Source: Mytilus edulis
Lineage: Eukaryota; Mollusca; Bivalvia; Mytilida; Mytilidae
Reading direction: 5' to 3'
DNA: 64,000 nucleotides
NCBI RefSeq assembly: GCF_963676685.1
Contig: NC_092346.1
Location: 78,073,821 to 78,137,820 of the forward strand
In this document: positions 55,201 to 64,000 of the stretch, piece after piece
Layout of the letters: each line of letters begins with the position of its first letter
Position numbering within the stretch: the stretch's first letter is position 1
The notes under the pieces: model-generated
Database searches by the model: none
What the model saw: only the letters and a program-made list of their open reading frames with translations
Told to the model about the DNA's origin: nothing
Translations under genes and position numbers: made by a program

Positions 55201-58200
55201 AAACGGGTGTTAGATTGTAATGAAACTGAAGGTAAGTCTTCAAACATTTAGTGTTGATAACATTACCCACAATAAAACGGGTGTTAGATTGTAATGAAAC
55301 TGAAGGTAAGTCTTCAAACATTTAGTGTTGATAACGTTACCCACAATAAAACGGGTGTTAGATTGTAATGAAACTGAAGGTAAGTCTTCAAACATTTAGT
55401 GTTGATACCATTACCGACAATAAAACGGGTGTTAGATTGTAATGAAACTGAAGGTAAGTCTTCAAACATTTAGTGTTGATAACGTTACCGACAATAAAAC
55501 GGGTGTTAGATTGTAATGAAACTGAAGGTAAGTCTTCAAACATTTAGTGTTGATAACGTTACTCACAATAAAACGGGTGTTAGATTGTAATGAAACTGAA
55601 GGTAAGTCTTCAAACATTTAGTGTTGATAACGTTACCCACAATAAAACGGGTGTTAGATTGTAATGAAACTGAAGGTAAGTCTTCAAACATTTAGTGATG
55701 ATACCATTACCGACAATAAAACGGGTGTTAGATTGTAATGAAACTGAAGGTAAGTCTTCAAACATTTAGTGTTGATAACGTTACCCACAATAAAACGGGT
55801 GTTAGATTGTAATGAAACTGAAGGTAAGTCTTCAAACATTTAGTGTTGATAACGTTACCGACAATAAAACGGGTGTTAGATTGTAATGAAACTGAAGGTA
55901 AGTCTTCAAACATTTAGTGTTGATAACGTTACCGACAATAAAACGGGTGTTAGATTGTAATGAAACTGAAGGTAAGTCTTCAAACATTTAGTGTTGATAA
56001 CGTTACCCACAATAAAACGGGTGTTAGATTGTAATGAAACTGAAGGTAAGTCTTCAAACATTTAGTGTTGATACCATTACCGACAATAAAACGGGTGTTA
56101 GATTGTAATGAAACTGAAGGTAAGTCTTCAAACATTTAGTGTTGATAACGTTACCCACAATAAAACGGGTGTTAGATTGTAATGAAACTGAAGGTAAGTC
56201 TTCAAACATTTAGTGTTGATAACGTTACCCACAATAAAACGGGTGTTAGATTGTAATGAAACTGAAGGTAAGTCTTCAAACATTTAGTGTTGATAACGTT
56301 ACCCACAATAAAACGGGTGTTAGATTGTAATGAAACTGAAGGTAAGTCTTCAAACATTTAGTGTTGATACCATTACCGACAATAAAACGGGTGTTAGATT
56401 GTAATGAAACTGAAGGTAAGTCTTCAAACATTTAGTGTTGATAACGTTACCCACAATAAAACGGGTGTTAGATTGTAATGAAACTGAAGGTAAGTCTTCA
56501 AACATTTAGTGTTGATAACGTTACTCACAATAAAACGGGTGTTAGATTGTAATGAAACTGAAGGTAAGTCTTCAAACATTTAGTGTTGATAACGTTACCC
56601 ACAATAAAACGGGTGTTAGATTGTAATGAAACTGAAGGTAAGTCTTCAAACATTTAGTGTTGATAACGTTACCCACAATAAAACGGGTGTTAGATTGTAA
56701 TGAAACTGAAGGTAAGTCTTCAAACATTTAGTGTTGATAACATTACCCACAATAAAACGGGTGTTAGATTGTAATGAAACTGAAGGTAAGTCTTCAAACA
56801 TTTAGTGTTGATAACGTTACCCACAATAAAACGGGTGTTAGATTGTAATGAAACTGAAGGTAAGTCTTCAAACATTTAGTGTTGATAACGTTACCCACAA
56901 TAAAACGGGTGTTAGATTGTAATGAAACTGAAGGTAAGTCTTCAAACATTTAGTGTTGATAACGTTACTCACAATAAAACGGGTGTTAGATTGTAATGAA
57001 ACTGAAGGTAAGTCTTCAAACATTTAGTGTTGATAACGTTACTCACAATAAAACGGGTGTTAGATTGTAATGAAACTGAAGGTAAGTCTTCAAACATTTA
57101 GTGTTGATAACGTTACCCACAATAAAACGGGTGTTAGATTGTAATGAAACTGAAGGTAAGTCTTCAAACATTTAGTGTTGATAACGTTACCCACAATAAA
57201 ACGGGTGTTAGATTGTAATGAAACTGAAGGTAAGTCTTCAAACATTTAGTGTTGATAACGTTACTCACAATAAAACGGGTGTTAGATTGTAATGAAACTG
57301 AAGGTAAGTCTTCAAACATTTAGTGTTGATAACGTTACTCACAATAAAACGGGTGTTAGATTGTAATGAAACTGAAGGTAAGTCTTCAAACATTTAGTGT
57401 TGATAACGTTACCCACAATAAAACGGGTGTTAGATTGTAATGAAACTGAAGGTAAGTCTTCAAACATTTAGTGACTATTCCATTACCCTCATAGTGTTTC
57501 TTACAGAAGGATTGGGGAGGTTGTTAACCCTTTTTTTATAAAATATTTGGTCGCCATGATCAATTCTGTGATTCATCTTTTAATTAGACCATTTAGAGTT
57601 ATTTCCCTGTCATGGAAATCATTTTAATGCCAGGCTGACATTTTATTGAATTTCCTAATTTTGTTTGAACATTTTTTAACCTACTTAGTACAAATCAGGT
57701 CATTATTGAATCGAATATGGAAAACAGTGATTTGTACTCCTACTTATTTTGAAAATTATACCATTTTAACCTGGCATTAAGCAAGATGTTATATTAGGTT
57801 TTAATTTTTGACAATCTTCATTCTACTGTTATCTAAATCAAATTAAAATTAGAATGACTGATATAGTTGTGACACTGGATTTCAATATTTTTTCCATTGT
57901 TTGCACTGAATATTTAATTTCTAGCTGATTACCAAATATTTAACATTACTTGCTTGTCTTCCCTTGTTCTGGATAAATTCATCCACTTTGATAAAATCTC
58001 TTATTTTACTATCCATACTTTAAAACGATGTTGTTTTTAAGTATGGATATATATTGCTGTATAGATGAAATAGATTTATTGCAGAGTGTTACCTTGTTGA
58101 AAAGAAAAAATATATAATTTGTTAAGATTATCTATCATAAATAATTCATTTATTATAATTATTACATTTGACATGTGCTTATTTCCTTTTCATGCAAAGA

Positions 58201-61200
58201 AATAAACACATACTGACCAACTTTTGAAACATGAAACAAATATTTTCTTGTATAATCCTTCAGATTATAGTTAACATTGTTTTTACAGATTGTCGGAATG
58301 CTTTTGGATTGATCTGTAAAAGTACTTTAGATACGAAGGGAACAAGCAGTAAATTATATAGTTTTATGGTCGACAGTGAAGAAACAACAAAGAAAGAATT
58401 TGTTACCAGTGTTGGGAAGAGTATTGTCAATTTGAACTGCGTATCAGACTATGTATGTTTAATTTAAATGGTCATTAGTGTCCACTAATAAACAATGACA
58501 GTGAACATATGACATTAGGAGATCTTAGACACTTTAGAAATCCTGTTTTGTGTCATATTTTCATCTAACATCCTTTAATGCAAGAGAGAATTTAGAGATA
58601 GTTTAAATTTCGTGATCATATTCAAAGAGAAATGTGAAGGTTTTGGGATTTAACTGACTGTGACATTTAAATTATGTTGAATCTTTCCTATGTAGCAACT
58701 TTGAATGAATTGTTCTTTAAAATATATGGTTAGACAAATCACTCCCATTTTGATACAGATTCAATTGATACAGTGATGAAACATTTTTTTTTTTTGCCTG
58801 TTCACATTCATTTAACCATAAGCTGCATATTTCTACTGAGAAATGGTATGAAGGATTTGTCAAGGATAAGTGATAATATTAGGGCTTAATGAAAAAGTGA
58901 CAAATAACCTGATGAAATGCAGACACACACAAGGTTGATATTGCCCTACACCACTATTTCAGGCCTAAATTAAAATATTGTTTGTTTGCCCTTTTCCGAT
59001 CCTATGTTTTGAAACAGGGTAGGTAGGTAGGTAAAATATTTTATTTTTCTTTCCCAAAAAATAACTTAGCTCGGTACATTTTTTGTCATGGGTAGGCAGG
59101 TAGGTATAATATTTTATACATAGATACAAAGTCTGCATGATGTCATTTTTGTCTGTATTTGCTTTTGTTTAAGTATGCTTTTGCTAATAAGTTTCTAGGA
59201 CTATTAGTATAATAGTCCTAAGTTTTGAAAAAAAAATATCATGTAGAATGTGAAGTTAATTCATATGCACTACAACTTTTTTTCAAATTTCAAAATATAG
59301 GGTTATGCGGCATATTTTAAACGTTTACATACCTGGGATTTTTAAGAATTTTAACTTGCACTAATAGTACTCTGTACCTTGAAGGCTTACTTCAAGGTTC
59401 AAACCTAAAGTTTTTCTGTAAGCAGGTAAGTAATAACTTTGTTCTGGTAAAATATGTCCGGGCATAAATACATTGTACATTACTAGTAGAAAAAGTATCT
59501 AGAGTGTTTAAATTTTTGTGTGTGCCTGTGTTTCCAATAAAAATGCTTCAAGACTTGAAACTCAATTGTCACGTATTTTACACCACATTTATAAATGATT
59601 TGTATGGAAAAACTTGGCGATTTTACTGCCAAATATTCTCCCCTTTACAGACCTTTGGTTCATGTCAGATATAAATCAGAATATATCAATGCTGGTTGAA
59701 GGCATCATTAACATAATCATCCTAATCTACAGACCACCAAAGGCCATCCCTACATAGGATACAAAGTCTGTTTACAAAATATTTTGTACACACGTTGATA
59801 ATTTAGTATTGGACGAACTTTTTTTGAATGAACCCTGCTCTTCATGTATAAAGACACAGAGTAACGTTCGTTAAATCATGATTTCAAAGCTGTCAACATC
59901 GATTTCAAACAAATGCTTTGAAACTCCAAATGCAAGTGTTCATTCATGTCAAACGCTCATGTGATACCAAACGGACTAGACCTTATACAGGAAAGATAAA
60001 ACCTGAGAATTCCGGTAAAAAAGTTTTGAGCGGGAAATACAAATATAAGATTTTTGGTAGGAACAAAAAATGAAATAAAATAAAATCTTGCTGGTAAACA
60101 TAAATAAAAGATTTTCAGGCGGAACGAATTTATAGGGTCGGTCGGTAAAGGACAAACAAACAATATTTTAATTTAAGCCTCAGACAAGATTTTTTTTCTA
60201 GCTGTATTTAGACAACAATACTGATTAGTTTTCCTATTATTCTATGCCAGGTTTAATTGACACAACTGCTTTTCAATGAATAGCATCAAAAGAAAAATGT
60301 TAGTAACAACAAAGGAATCCCATGTTAAAACATTCCCAGTTCTATTTTTCCTTTTCAGTTTTAAATTATTCCTCAGATTTGTAGGTTTGTCTAGACAGAC
60401 ATATTAATGCTTATTTGGAAGTTTGTGTATACTCTGTAATAAGAATGATTTGCATTTGTTTTCAGGATAGTCTCGTTATTTCTGTAGAGGGTAAAGACTT
60501 GCAGATAAGTACCAGTGAAGTAGAAAGAAAAACCCATACACTAAGCAGAGCAGCTAGGTATTGTTATCAAACTGTATTGTCACATGTACTAATATACTTG
60601 AAAAATGTTTGGTCTTGCCTGCTATGAAAGTAGCAGAGGGTTGACAATCTGTAGACAATGGCATACAATTATCTGTCTATTATTATTTTTTAAATCAAGA
60701 AAATATTATATAAACTCATTTCCTTTAATTTACTCATCTACTGTATCATAAGTAAATTCTGTTGATTCAAATGTTTATCATCAAATAGCTTCTGTATAAA
60801 GTGATAGGCAGGTAAATTACATTTTGAAGATAAGCTTGATTGAGAAGTTGCAAGTATTTATCAAACAAAAATGCAGTGGATCTTTTTTTAACACCAGGGT
60901 ATGACCTACCATTAGACTGTCAGATGTTGACTCCAACTATGTAGGCCTGTAATACAATATCTATAACTTATGTCTCTGTGACACCTGAAGGAAGCAGCTG
61001 ATTAAGTCATTTACATAGTTAAACAATTGCTCTAAAAAAATGAGTGTACTATATAAATAAATTTCATCATGCTTTATTCTGGATATCTCTGCCAATTAAA
61101 TCTGGCTGTTATGATGTATCCAAGAGTACTGAACGTGATGTTAAACACTATCAATTATCTTGCTTAAAAGAATTATAATTTATAGTATACAATATATATA

Positions 61201-61953
61201 CAGACTTTGATTACTATTTTAGGTTAGGGAAGAGGGTCAGTAGAGCATTCTCATTCAACAAGACACCCAAGCTGAAGAGAGCTGTATCTAGTATTTCTCA
61301 TGTATTTAGTCCAGGAGGTGTGCCCCCTTCACCTGGTGGAGACCTAAGGGGGAAGAGATTAGCCAGTTGTATAGATCTTACAGTAAGTTTATAGTTCATG
61401 AAGAAGGTCAAAAGATTTTTTTATTTAATTCATATACATCCTTTTTAAGAATCTCTCTCAGATGACTGTTTTAAAAAAAACCAATATAATTCCCTCTGTG
61501 TTATATTTGGTACATCAGCTTTTATAAGGTTACATAAATTAGTGGGCCCTTATGTTAAGCTTTACATCAAACAATAATAATTTTGGTACACAATTAATGG
61601 AAAGCATTTATATCCCAAGGTCCTTCACTTTTATAATCTCAGTTTTGTGTTCGAAAAATTATATAAGGTTAAAAAAAATGACAAGGGTATGAGTTAGATT
61701 TAATATTTACTGTCATCTCTCTTCAAGCTCTGATCAAAATGACTAAAACCTCCTGTAAATAAAAATTCTATTTTTGAGTACCAGATTCCTAACTTTACAA
61801 TTATAAATACATATTTGATGTTCTTTGTTTATTTTTCAGGAAGTGTCACCAACATTATCAACATTATCAAGTTATCCCAGCACAATGACTCTTTATGAAG
61901 ATCCAGACTCTGTTAGCTTAGATTGTTACTCTTTGAAGGATTCTAATGACTAA
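40244..61953 (+). CDS. ECT2: ECT2 RhoGEF, 20 coding exons from BRCT0 to stop (N-terminal exon missing)
   Basis: Exons: 40244-40320, 41258-41437, 42258-42347, 43139-43246, 43774-43875, 44636-44735, 45125-45246, 45493-45781, 46060-46175, 47775-47963, 48592-48702, 49145-49241, 50006-50087, 52848-52926, 53789-53908, 54871-55009, 58289-58452, 60466-60557, 61223-61382, 61840-61953. All introns are GT-AG and phases close: 842 residues plus stop (human about 880-915 with N-terminus). ECT2 activates RhoA at the midzone to drive cytokinesis. BRCT0 about 1-85; BRCT1 86-185 (HHMGG, THLVAN, WIYRVW); BRCT2 186-270 (YGFSDEEKKHMEELT, WFWGSIQMEA); hinge with NLS SRKRKRLKEN and SNTPDKS (context of human Thr412); DH about 368-565 (ELLQTEKNYVGIL, LLIRPVQRLPSVSLLLN); PH about 580-720; basic tail RVSRAFSFNKTPKLKRAV as in vertebrates. 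Exons 13 and 16 each seed a minisatellite downstream. N-terminal about 40-60 residues not located. Confidence 0.96.
40330..41240. repeat. ECT2 intron with probable dispersed repeat
   Basis: Contains GGGGTTCGCGGGTCTAAATC, GTGGGGTCACCGTTCATTTG and a second GATGGGTCACCGATGATTTG. The repeated motif suggests an old dispersed element; boundaries unknown. Confidence 0.35.
46205..47130 (+). repeat. Tandem-repeat element, about 161-bp unit, five copies, in ECT2 intron 9
   Basis: Units share GTGCATTTACGCATGAACTG, CAAAGCTTCCCAAATTTTAA and GGAGTTATGGTTCTTGAAAG, spaced about 161 bp. It ends with a hairpin GCTGTCATTGTGACAGC followed by CTCTTGTTT. The gene is intact around it. Confidence 0.8.
48015..48330 (+). 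repeat. Diverged fragment of the 37.5-kb element family
   Basis: Carries CTGAAACTACTGAGC, GCCAACCAACATGGCTGACA and ATAGATAGAGAGAAAC in the same order as that family. Lies in ECT2 intron 10. Confidence 0.55.
49480..49750 (+). repeat. Dispersed repeat in ECT2 intron 12
   Basis: Begins CGCCCCATTTATGGGCATT (self-complementary at its start) and runs through AATCAACTTGCAACTTAG and GATATGATCTTTCTAATT to the end near AACATAGAAAA. I recognise this as a common bivalve repeat by recall only. Confidence 0.5.
50044..51870 (+). repeat. 61-bp minisatellite seeded by ECT2 exon 13 and its splice donor
   Basis: The unit copies the last 44 bases of exon 13 (from ACAAAAGTAG) plus GTGAGTAGTCTTAATAC. Starts follow at exactly 61-base steps: 50044 (the exon itself), 50105, 50166 ... 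50898, then after an inserted element 51636, 51697, 51758 and 51821. That is about 19 copies, nearly identical, with variation mainly in the base just before the donor (GAC, GAT, GAA) and one A/G in AAAAGTAG. Each copy has a GTGAGT donor except the last (TTGAGT). Confidence 0.97.
50958..51628. mobile_element. piggyBac-type MITE (TTAA duplication) inside the 61-bp array
   Basis: Termini CCCTTTCACCGAT and, complemented, CCCTTTCGCCGATGAG, flanked on both sides by TTAA (50954-50957 and 51629-51632), which is also the target sequence present in every 61-bp unit. TTAA plus CCCTTT ends fits the piggyBac superfamily. Subterminal palindromes CCCGGTAAACCGGG and CCCGGTAAAACGGG occur on the right. 671 bp, no transposase. 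Confidence 0.8.
52303..52500 (+). repeat. Dispersed repeat copy in ECT2 intron 13
   Basis: GAAGATGTGGTATGAATGCC, AATCATTATAGGTCAAAGGA and GGAGCCTTGGCTTACACC; same family as 16051-16165. Confidence 0.6.
52562..52780. mobile_element. PIF/Harbinger-type MITE with G-run termini
   Basis: Inverted ends of about 45 bp, GGGCTATTCCAGAAAAAAAT on the left and GGGCTAATCCAGAAAAAAAT on the complemented right, each followed by a G-run and TTGGAAGGCA. TTA flanks both sides. It ends 67 bp before ECT2 exon 14. Architecture matches the MITE at 6156. Confidence 0.78.
52990..53320. repeat. Tandem duplication of about 160 bp in ECT2 intron 14
   Basis: AACATGGAAT...ACACAACAATGAAA and GATTATACCCTCATTAGTTA recur at an interval of 160 (53001 and 53161), with moderate divergence. 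Confidence 0.8.
53970..54252. mobile_element. TTAA-flanked MITE (GGTACC-AACAC termini)
   Basis: Left AAGGTTGTACCTAACACT and right complement GGTGGTACCCAACACTTT are inverted with a one-base offset. TTAA lies at both edges. About 280 bp, no coding capacity. A related AAGGTGG terminus occurs at 20141-20668. Confidence 0.55.
54455..54670. repeat. 36-bp minisatellite, six copies, in ECT2 intron 15
   Basis: Unit with AAACTATTTCAAAAACTAAC followed by TTTTCAATGAGATTAT, almost perfect. Confidence 0.95.
54947..57475 (+). repeat. 74-bp minisatellite seeded by ECT2 exon 16 and its splice donor
   Basis: From 54947 (inside exon 16) to 57462 there are exactly 34 periods of 74 bases, then a partial copy. 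Each holds the last 63 bases of the exon region, ending AATGAAACTGAAG, plus GTAAGTCTTC. Every copy keeps a perfect GTAAGT donor. Variation is confined to a few sites (GTTGATAACGTTAC versus GATGATACCATTAC; CCCAC, CCGAC or CTCAC after it). The exon-like ATACCATTACCGAC variant recurs at copies 6, 10, 15 and 19, copy 10 matching the exon copy at all variable sites. Confidence 0.98.
57480..58288. other. Rest of ECT2 intron 16
   Basis: AT-rich, no repeat or coding signal noticed, ending in a normal TTTTTACAG acceptor. Confidence 0.6.
58980..60175. other. ECT2 intron 17 with repeat-like tracts
   Basis: Two GGTAGGTAGGTA-type blocks (59015 and 59092), a palindrome at 59196-59220 and a block with repeated GGTAAA...AAATAAAAGATTTT (60000-60150). 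Probably element debris; ends not resolved. Confidence 0.4.
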
Positions 61954-64000
61954 CATATATATCAAAAATTCCATACCATGTGATATTTTTATACTAATAT
62001 TTATGCTTCTTGTACCTTCTGGATATAGGGCAGGTAGTCATTATATCTTTTATCTACTCTATCAGACATATATTCTTAATTTACTTGAAATGCAACAGAC
62101 ATATATTTTAATTGAAAGAGTCCAAAAAAAAAGGCTAAAAATTATTTGTGATTGCTTTCAATTGGGCTAACATAATATGCTTTTGTCATGTATGTCACAA
62201 ATATGTCAACACAAAATCTATCGTTTACTTGGCGAACTGGGCAGAATGACTTCATATTAAGTATAGTTAAGCAAATCCATTTATTAAAGGGGTTTCTAAT
62301 ATATGTTGAAGTTTGTCAATGTGAAATATATATATATATATATAAATTGAACACACATTGTTGTATATGTTCTATTATATTTCTTGATCAGATTGATTTT
62401 GAGAAGTTTCCATAGCAGGATGTTCTTTCAACCTATGGCAAAACTTGTCAATGTAAAATCTTCTACAGTTTGAATTGATTCCTTTGGAATGGAGATAAAC
62501 CTGATACATTTGCTTTTTCACACTTAAAGAATTTTACAGATATACTACTTTTCATAGGAGCTGTTTTTCAAATTTAGAGCTAAGTGTTTTGTGTTAAGAA
62601 ACCGGCACATTTTGAAGCATAATACATTATCAAACAACCTACAGCTGTGCTAAAGAAGTAATGTTATGTTGCTTATCATTCCTCCATAAAGTTAACAGAG
62701 TAAAAGGAAAATGAGTCATAATACATGTATGACAAATGAACAAAACAATATATATATTAAGTGCTGGATTCACTGAAACATTCCAACAATTTATGAAACA
62801 AAGCATTATTGAAGAGTATAACACATATTCTATCTATTTCCATCTCTTGTCTTTTGTATCTAAAGCATTATTGAAGATTATAACACATATTCTATCTATT
62901 TCCATCTCTTGTCTTTTGTATCTAAAGCTTTACATTCTACTCCTTTCTTTTATTATGTTTAATTTCAATGGTGCTATGTCAAGAAATGTTTTACTTGAGT
63001 GTATTATTAGTTGGATACTAATTTTTGTGGATTTTAGGAGCCACATGAGAACCTTCAATTTAGATGATGAATTAAGTTAAAATTTTCTAATGTCTTGTAT
63101 GCAGACTTTTGTAAAACGGTTAAACCATGCAATAAGATATCTCAAAAATACAAGTTGTCCTTAATCCACAAAAATTGGTACATACGAAAATAAGTGAATC
63201 CACAGTAACTCTTTATGACAAACTTACTAACAAACAACTTACAAACAAATGTGCCATACATTGCCAGAAAAATGTTTTTTTTAAGAAATGTTAAATTAAT
63301 CTTATTATTCAAAGCCACCTTATGAATGATAATAATAAAAAAGGTAAATGAAAACTTACCCTTCAGTTATCTTACACTATTATTTGTAAACATCTGTAGT
63401 TCCCCTTTATCCAGTCAGTAACCATGAATATAAGCATAATTGACTGTAAAATAATCTTCAAGAACACATAAATGTCAATTGTGTCTACTGACCACCAATT
63501 CACAATTTTAAGAATGACAATCTATTTGTTTTTAAATTATAAAAAAAATGTGTTCTGTTATTTAAAACCTTTCAGTATTAAATTTTTAACATGTTAAAAG
63601 TTGGAGCATTACTTATTTTTGATTAAACAGCCGGTTTCAGAATTCAACTATTTCGCTAGACTAAAACCATCAAAATTTTCTAAATCCTTGTAAGAGTTAT
63701 TGTCCCCTTGTGTTAGTTTGAGTGTTTTAAGTAAGCATTTCCAAATAAAGACACGATTTATGTTTCTCCACATACATGTATGAGAAACAATTGCTTTTTC
63801 ACATGTGAAGTTTTGCACAGATAGACAAAACAGTCATATAAAACAACTCATAATTACCAAATGATTACTGTCCCTTTTTACTTGCATAGGAGAAAAAGAA
63901 CAAGAAATACAAATTTGTGTCAAAAATAATTTTTAACCCCTACAATTCAGTGTTTTCTATCTGAGATATATTATACAGCAAAGACAAGTTACTTCTTAGG
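61954..64000 (+). other. ECT2 3' UTR and downstream
   Basis: No further coding exon is recognised. A 62-bp direct duplication (62803-62928) is present. AATAAA at 63744-63749 is the clearest polyadenylation signal seen, but it is 1.8 kb from the stop and its use is uncertain. Confidence 0.4.
62803..62928. repeat. 62-bp direct duplication
   Basis: GCATTATTGAAGA(G/T)TATAACAC through TTTGTATCTAAAGC occurs twice in a row with one visible difference. Confidence 0.9.

Noticed and set aside
50044..57475. CRISPR array
   Set aside because: The arrays are head-to-tail repeats without unique spacers, and the host is a eukaryote.
1..64000. tRNA, rRNA or snRNA genes
   Set aside because: No cloverleaf with A/B boxes or conserved rRNA/snRNA segment was noticed on reading both strands; a covariance-model scan would be needed to exclude them.

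Overview
This is a eukaryotic, AT-rich, intron-rich and repeat-dense window. The four genes have invertebrate-style orthologs. The dispersed repeats (tandem-repeat elements with 150-170 bp units, and hammerhead-bearing short elements) are of kinds I associate with bivalve molluscs, most probably a mussel such as Mytilus. The species call is inference; no search was run.

Gene layout: (1) TMEM256, + strand, last two coding exons only (3691-4662); its first exon is probably left of the window. (2) CFAP300 (dynein-arm assembly factor of motile cilia), + strand, complete in 7 coding exons (12095-23682, 262 aa). (3) LIPT2 (mitochondrial octanoyltransferase), - strand, complete in 2 coding exons (28726-27474, 233 aa), tail-to-tail with CFAP300. 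(4) ECT2 (RhoGEF of cytokinesis), + strand, 20 coding exons from BRCT0 to the stop (40244-61953, 842 aa); only the short N-terminal exon(s) are unplaced. A CCAAT + CDE/CHR cell-cycle promoter motif at 31546-31571 is my candidate for the ECT2 start, which would make LIPT2 and ECT2 a divergent pair. The genes are not an operon and do not share a pathway.

Mobile elements, by region: 0.6-3.0 kb is a Mutator-like inverted-repeat element (9-bp target duplication) that swallowed a LINE. 3.9-4.3 and 10.75-10.86 kb are short elements carrying a hammerhead ribozyme (one intact, one decayed). 5.3-12.5 kb holds LINE debris, a PIF/Harbinger-type MITE and a 1.6-kb inverted-repeat element. 21.3-23.2 kb is a DNA element in a CFAP300 intron. 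24-27 and 29.7-31 kb are tandem-repeat elements. 32-40 kb has four elements with CAG-starting termini and 5-bp target duplications, two of them forming a 3-kb palindrome. More tandem-repeat elements and small MITEs sit in ECT2 introns.

The most unusual structure is in ECT2: two separate minisatellites, a 61-bp unit (about 19 copies, 50044-51870, split by a TTAA-flanked MITE) and a 74-bp unit (34 copies, 54947-57462). Each begins inside the 3' part of a real exon and copies that exon end together with its 5' splice site, giving long rows of near-identical splice donors. CFAP300 has a related event: a 423-bp tandem duplication carrying exon 4 without its acceptor.
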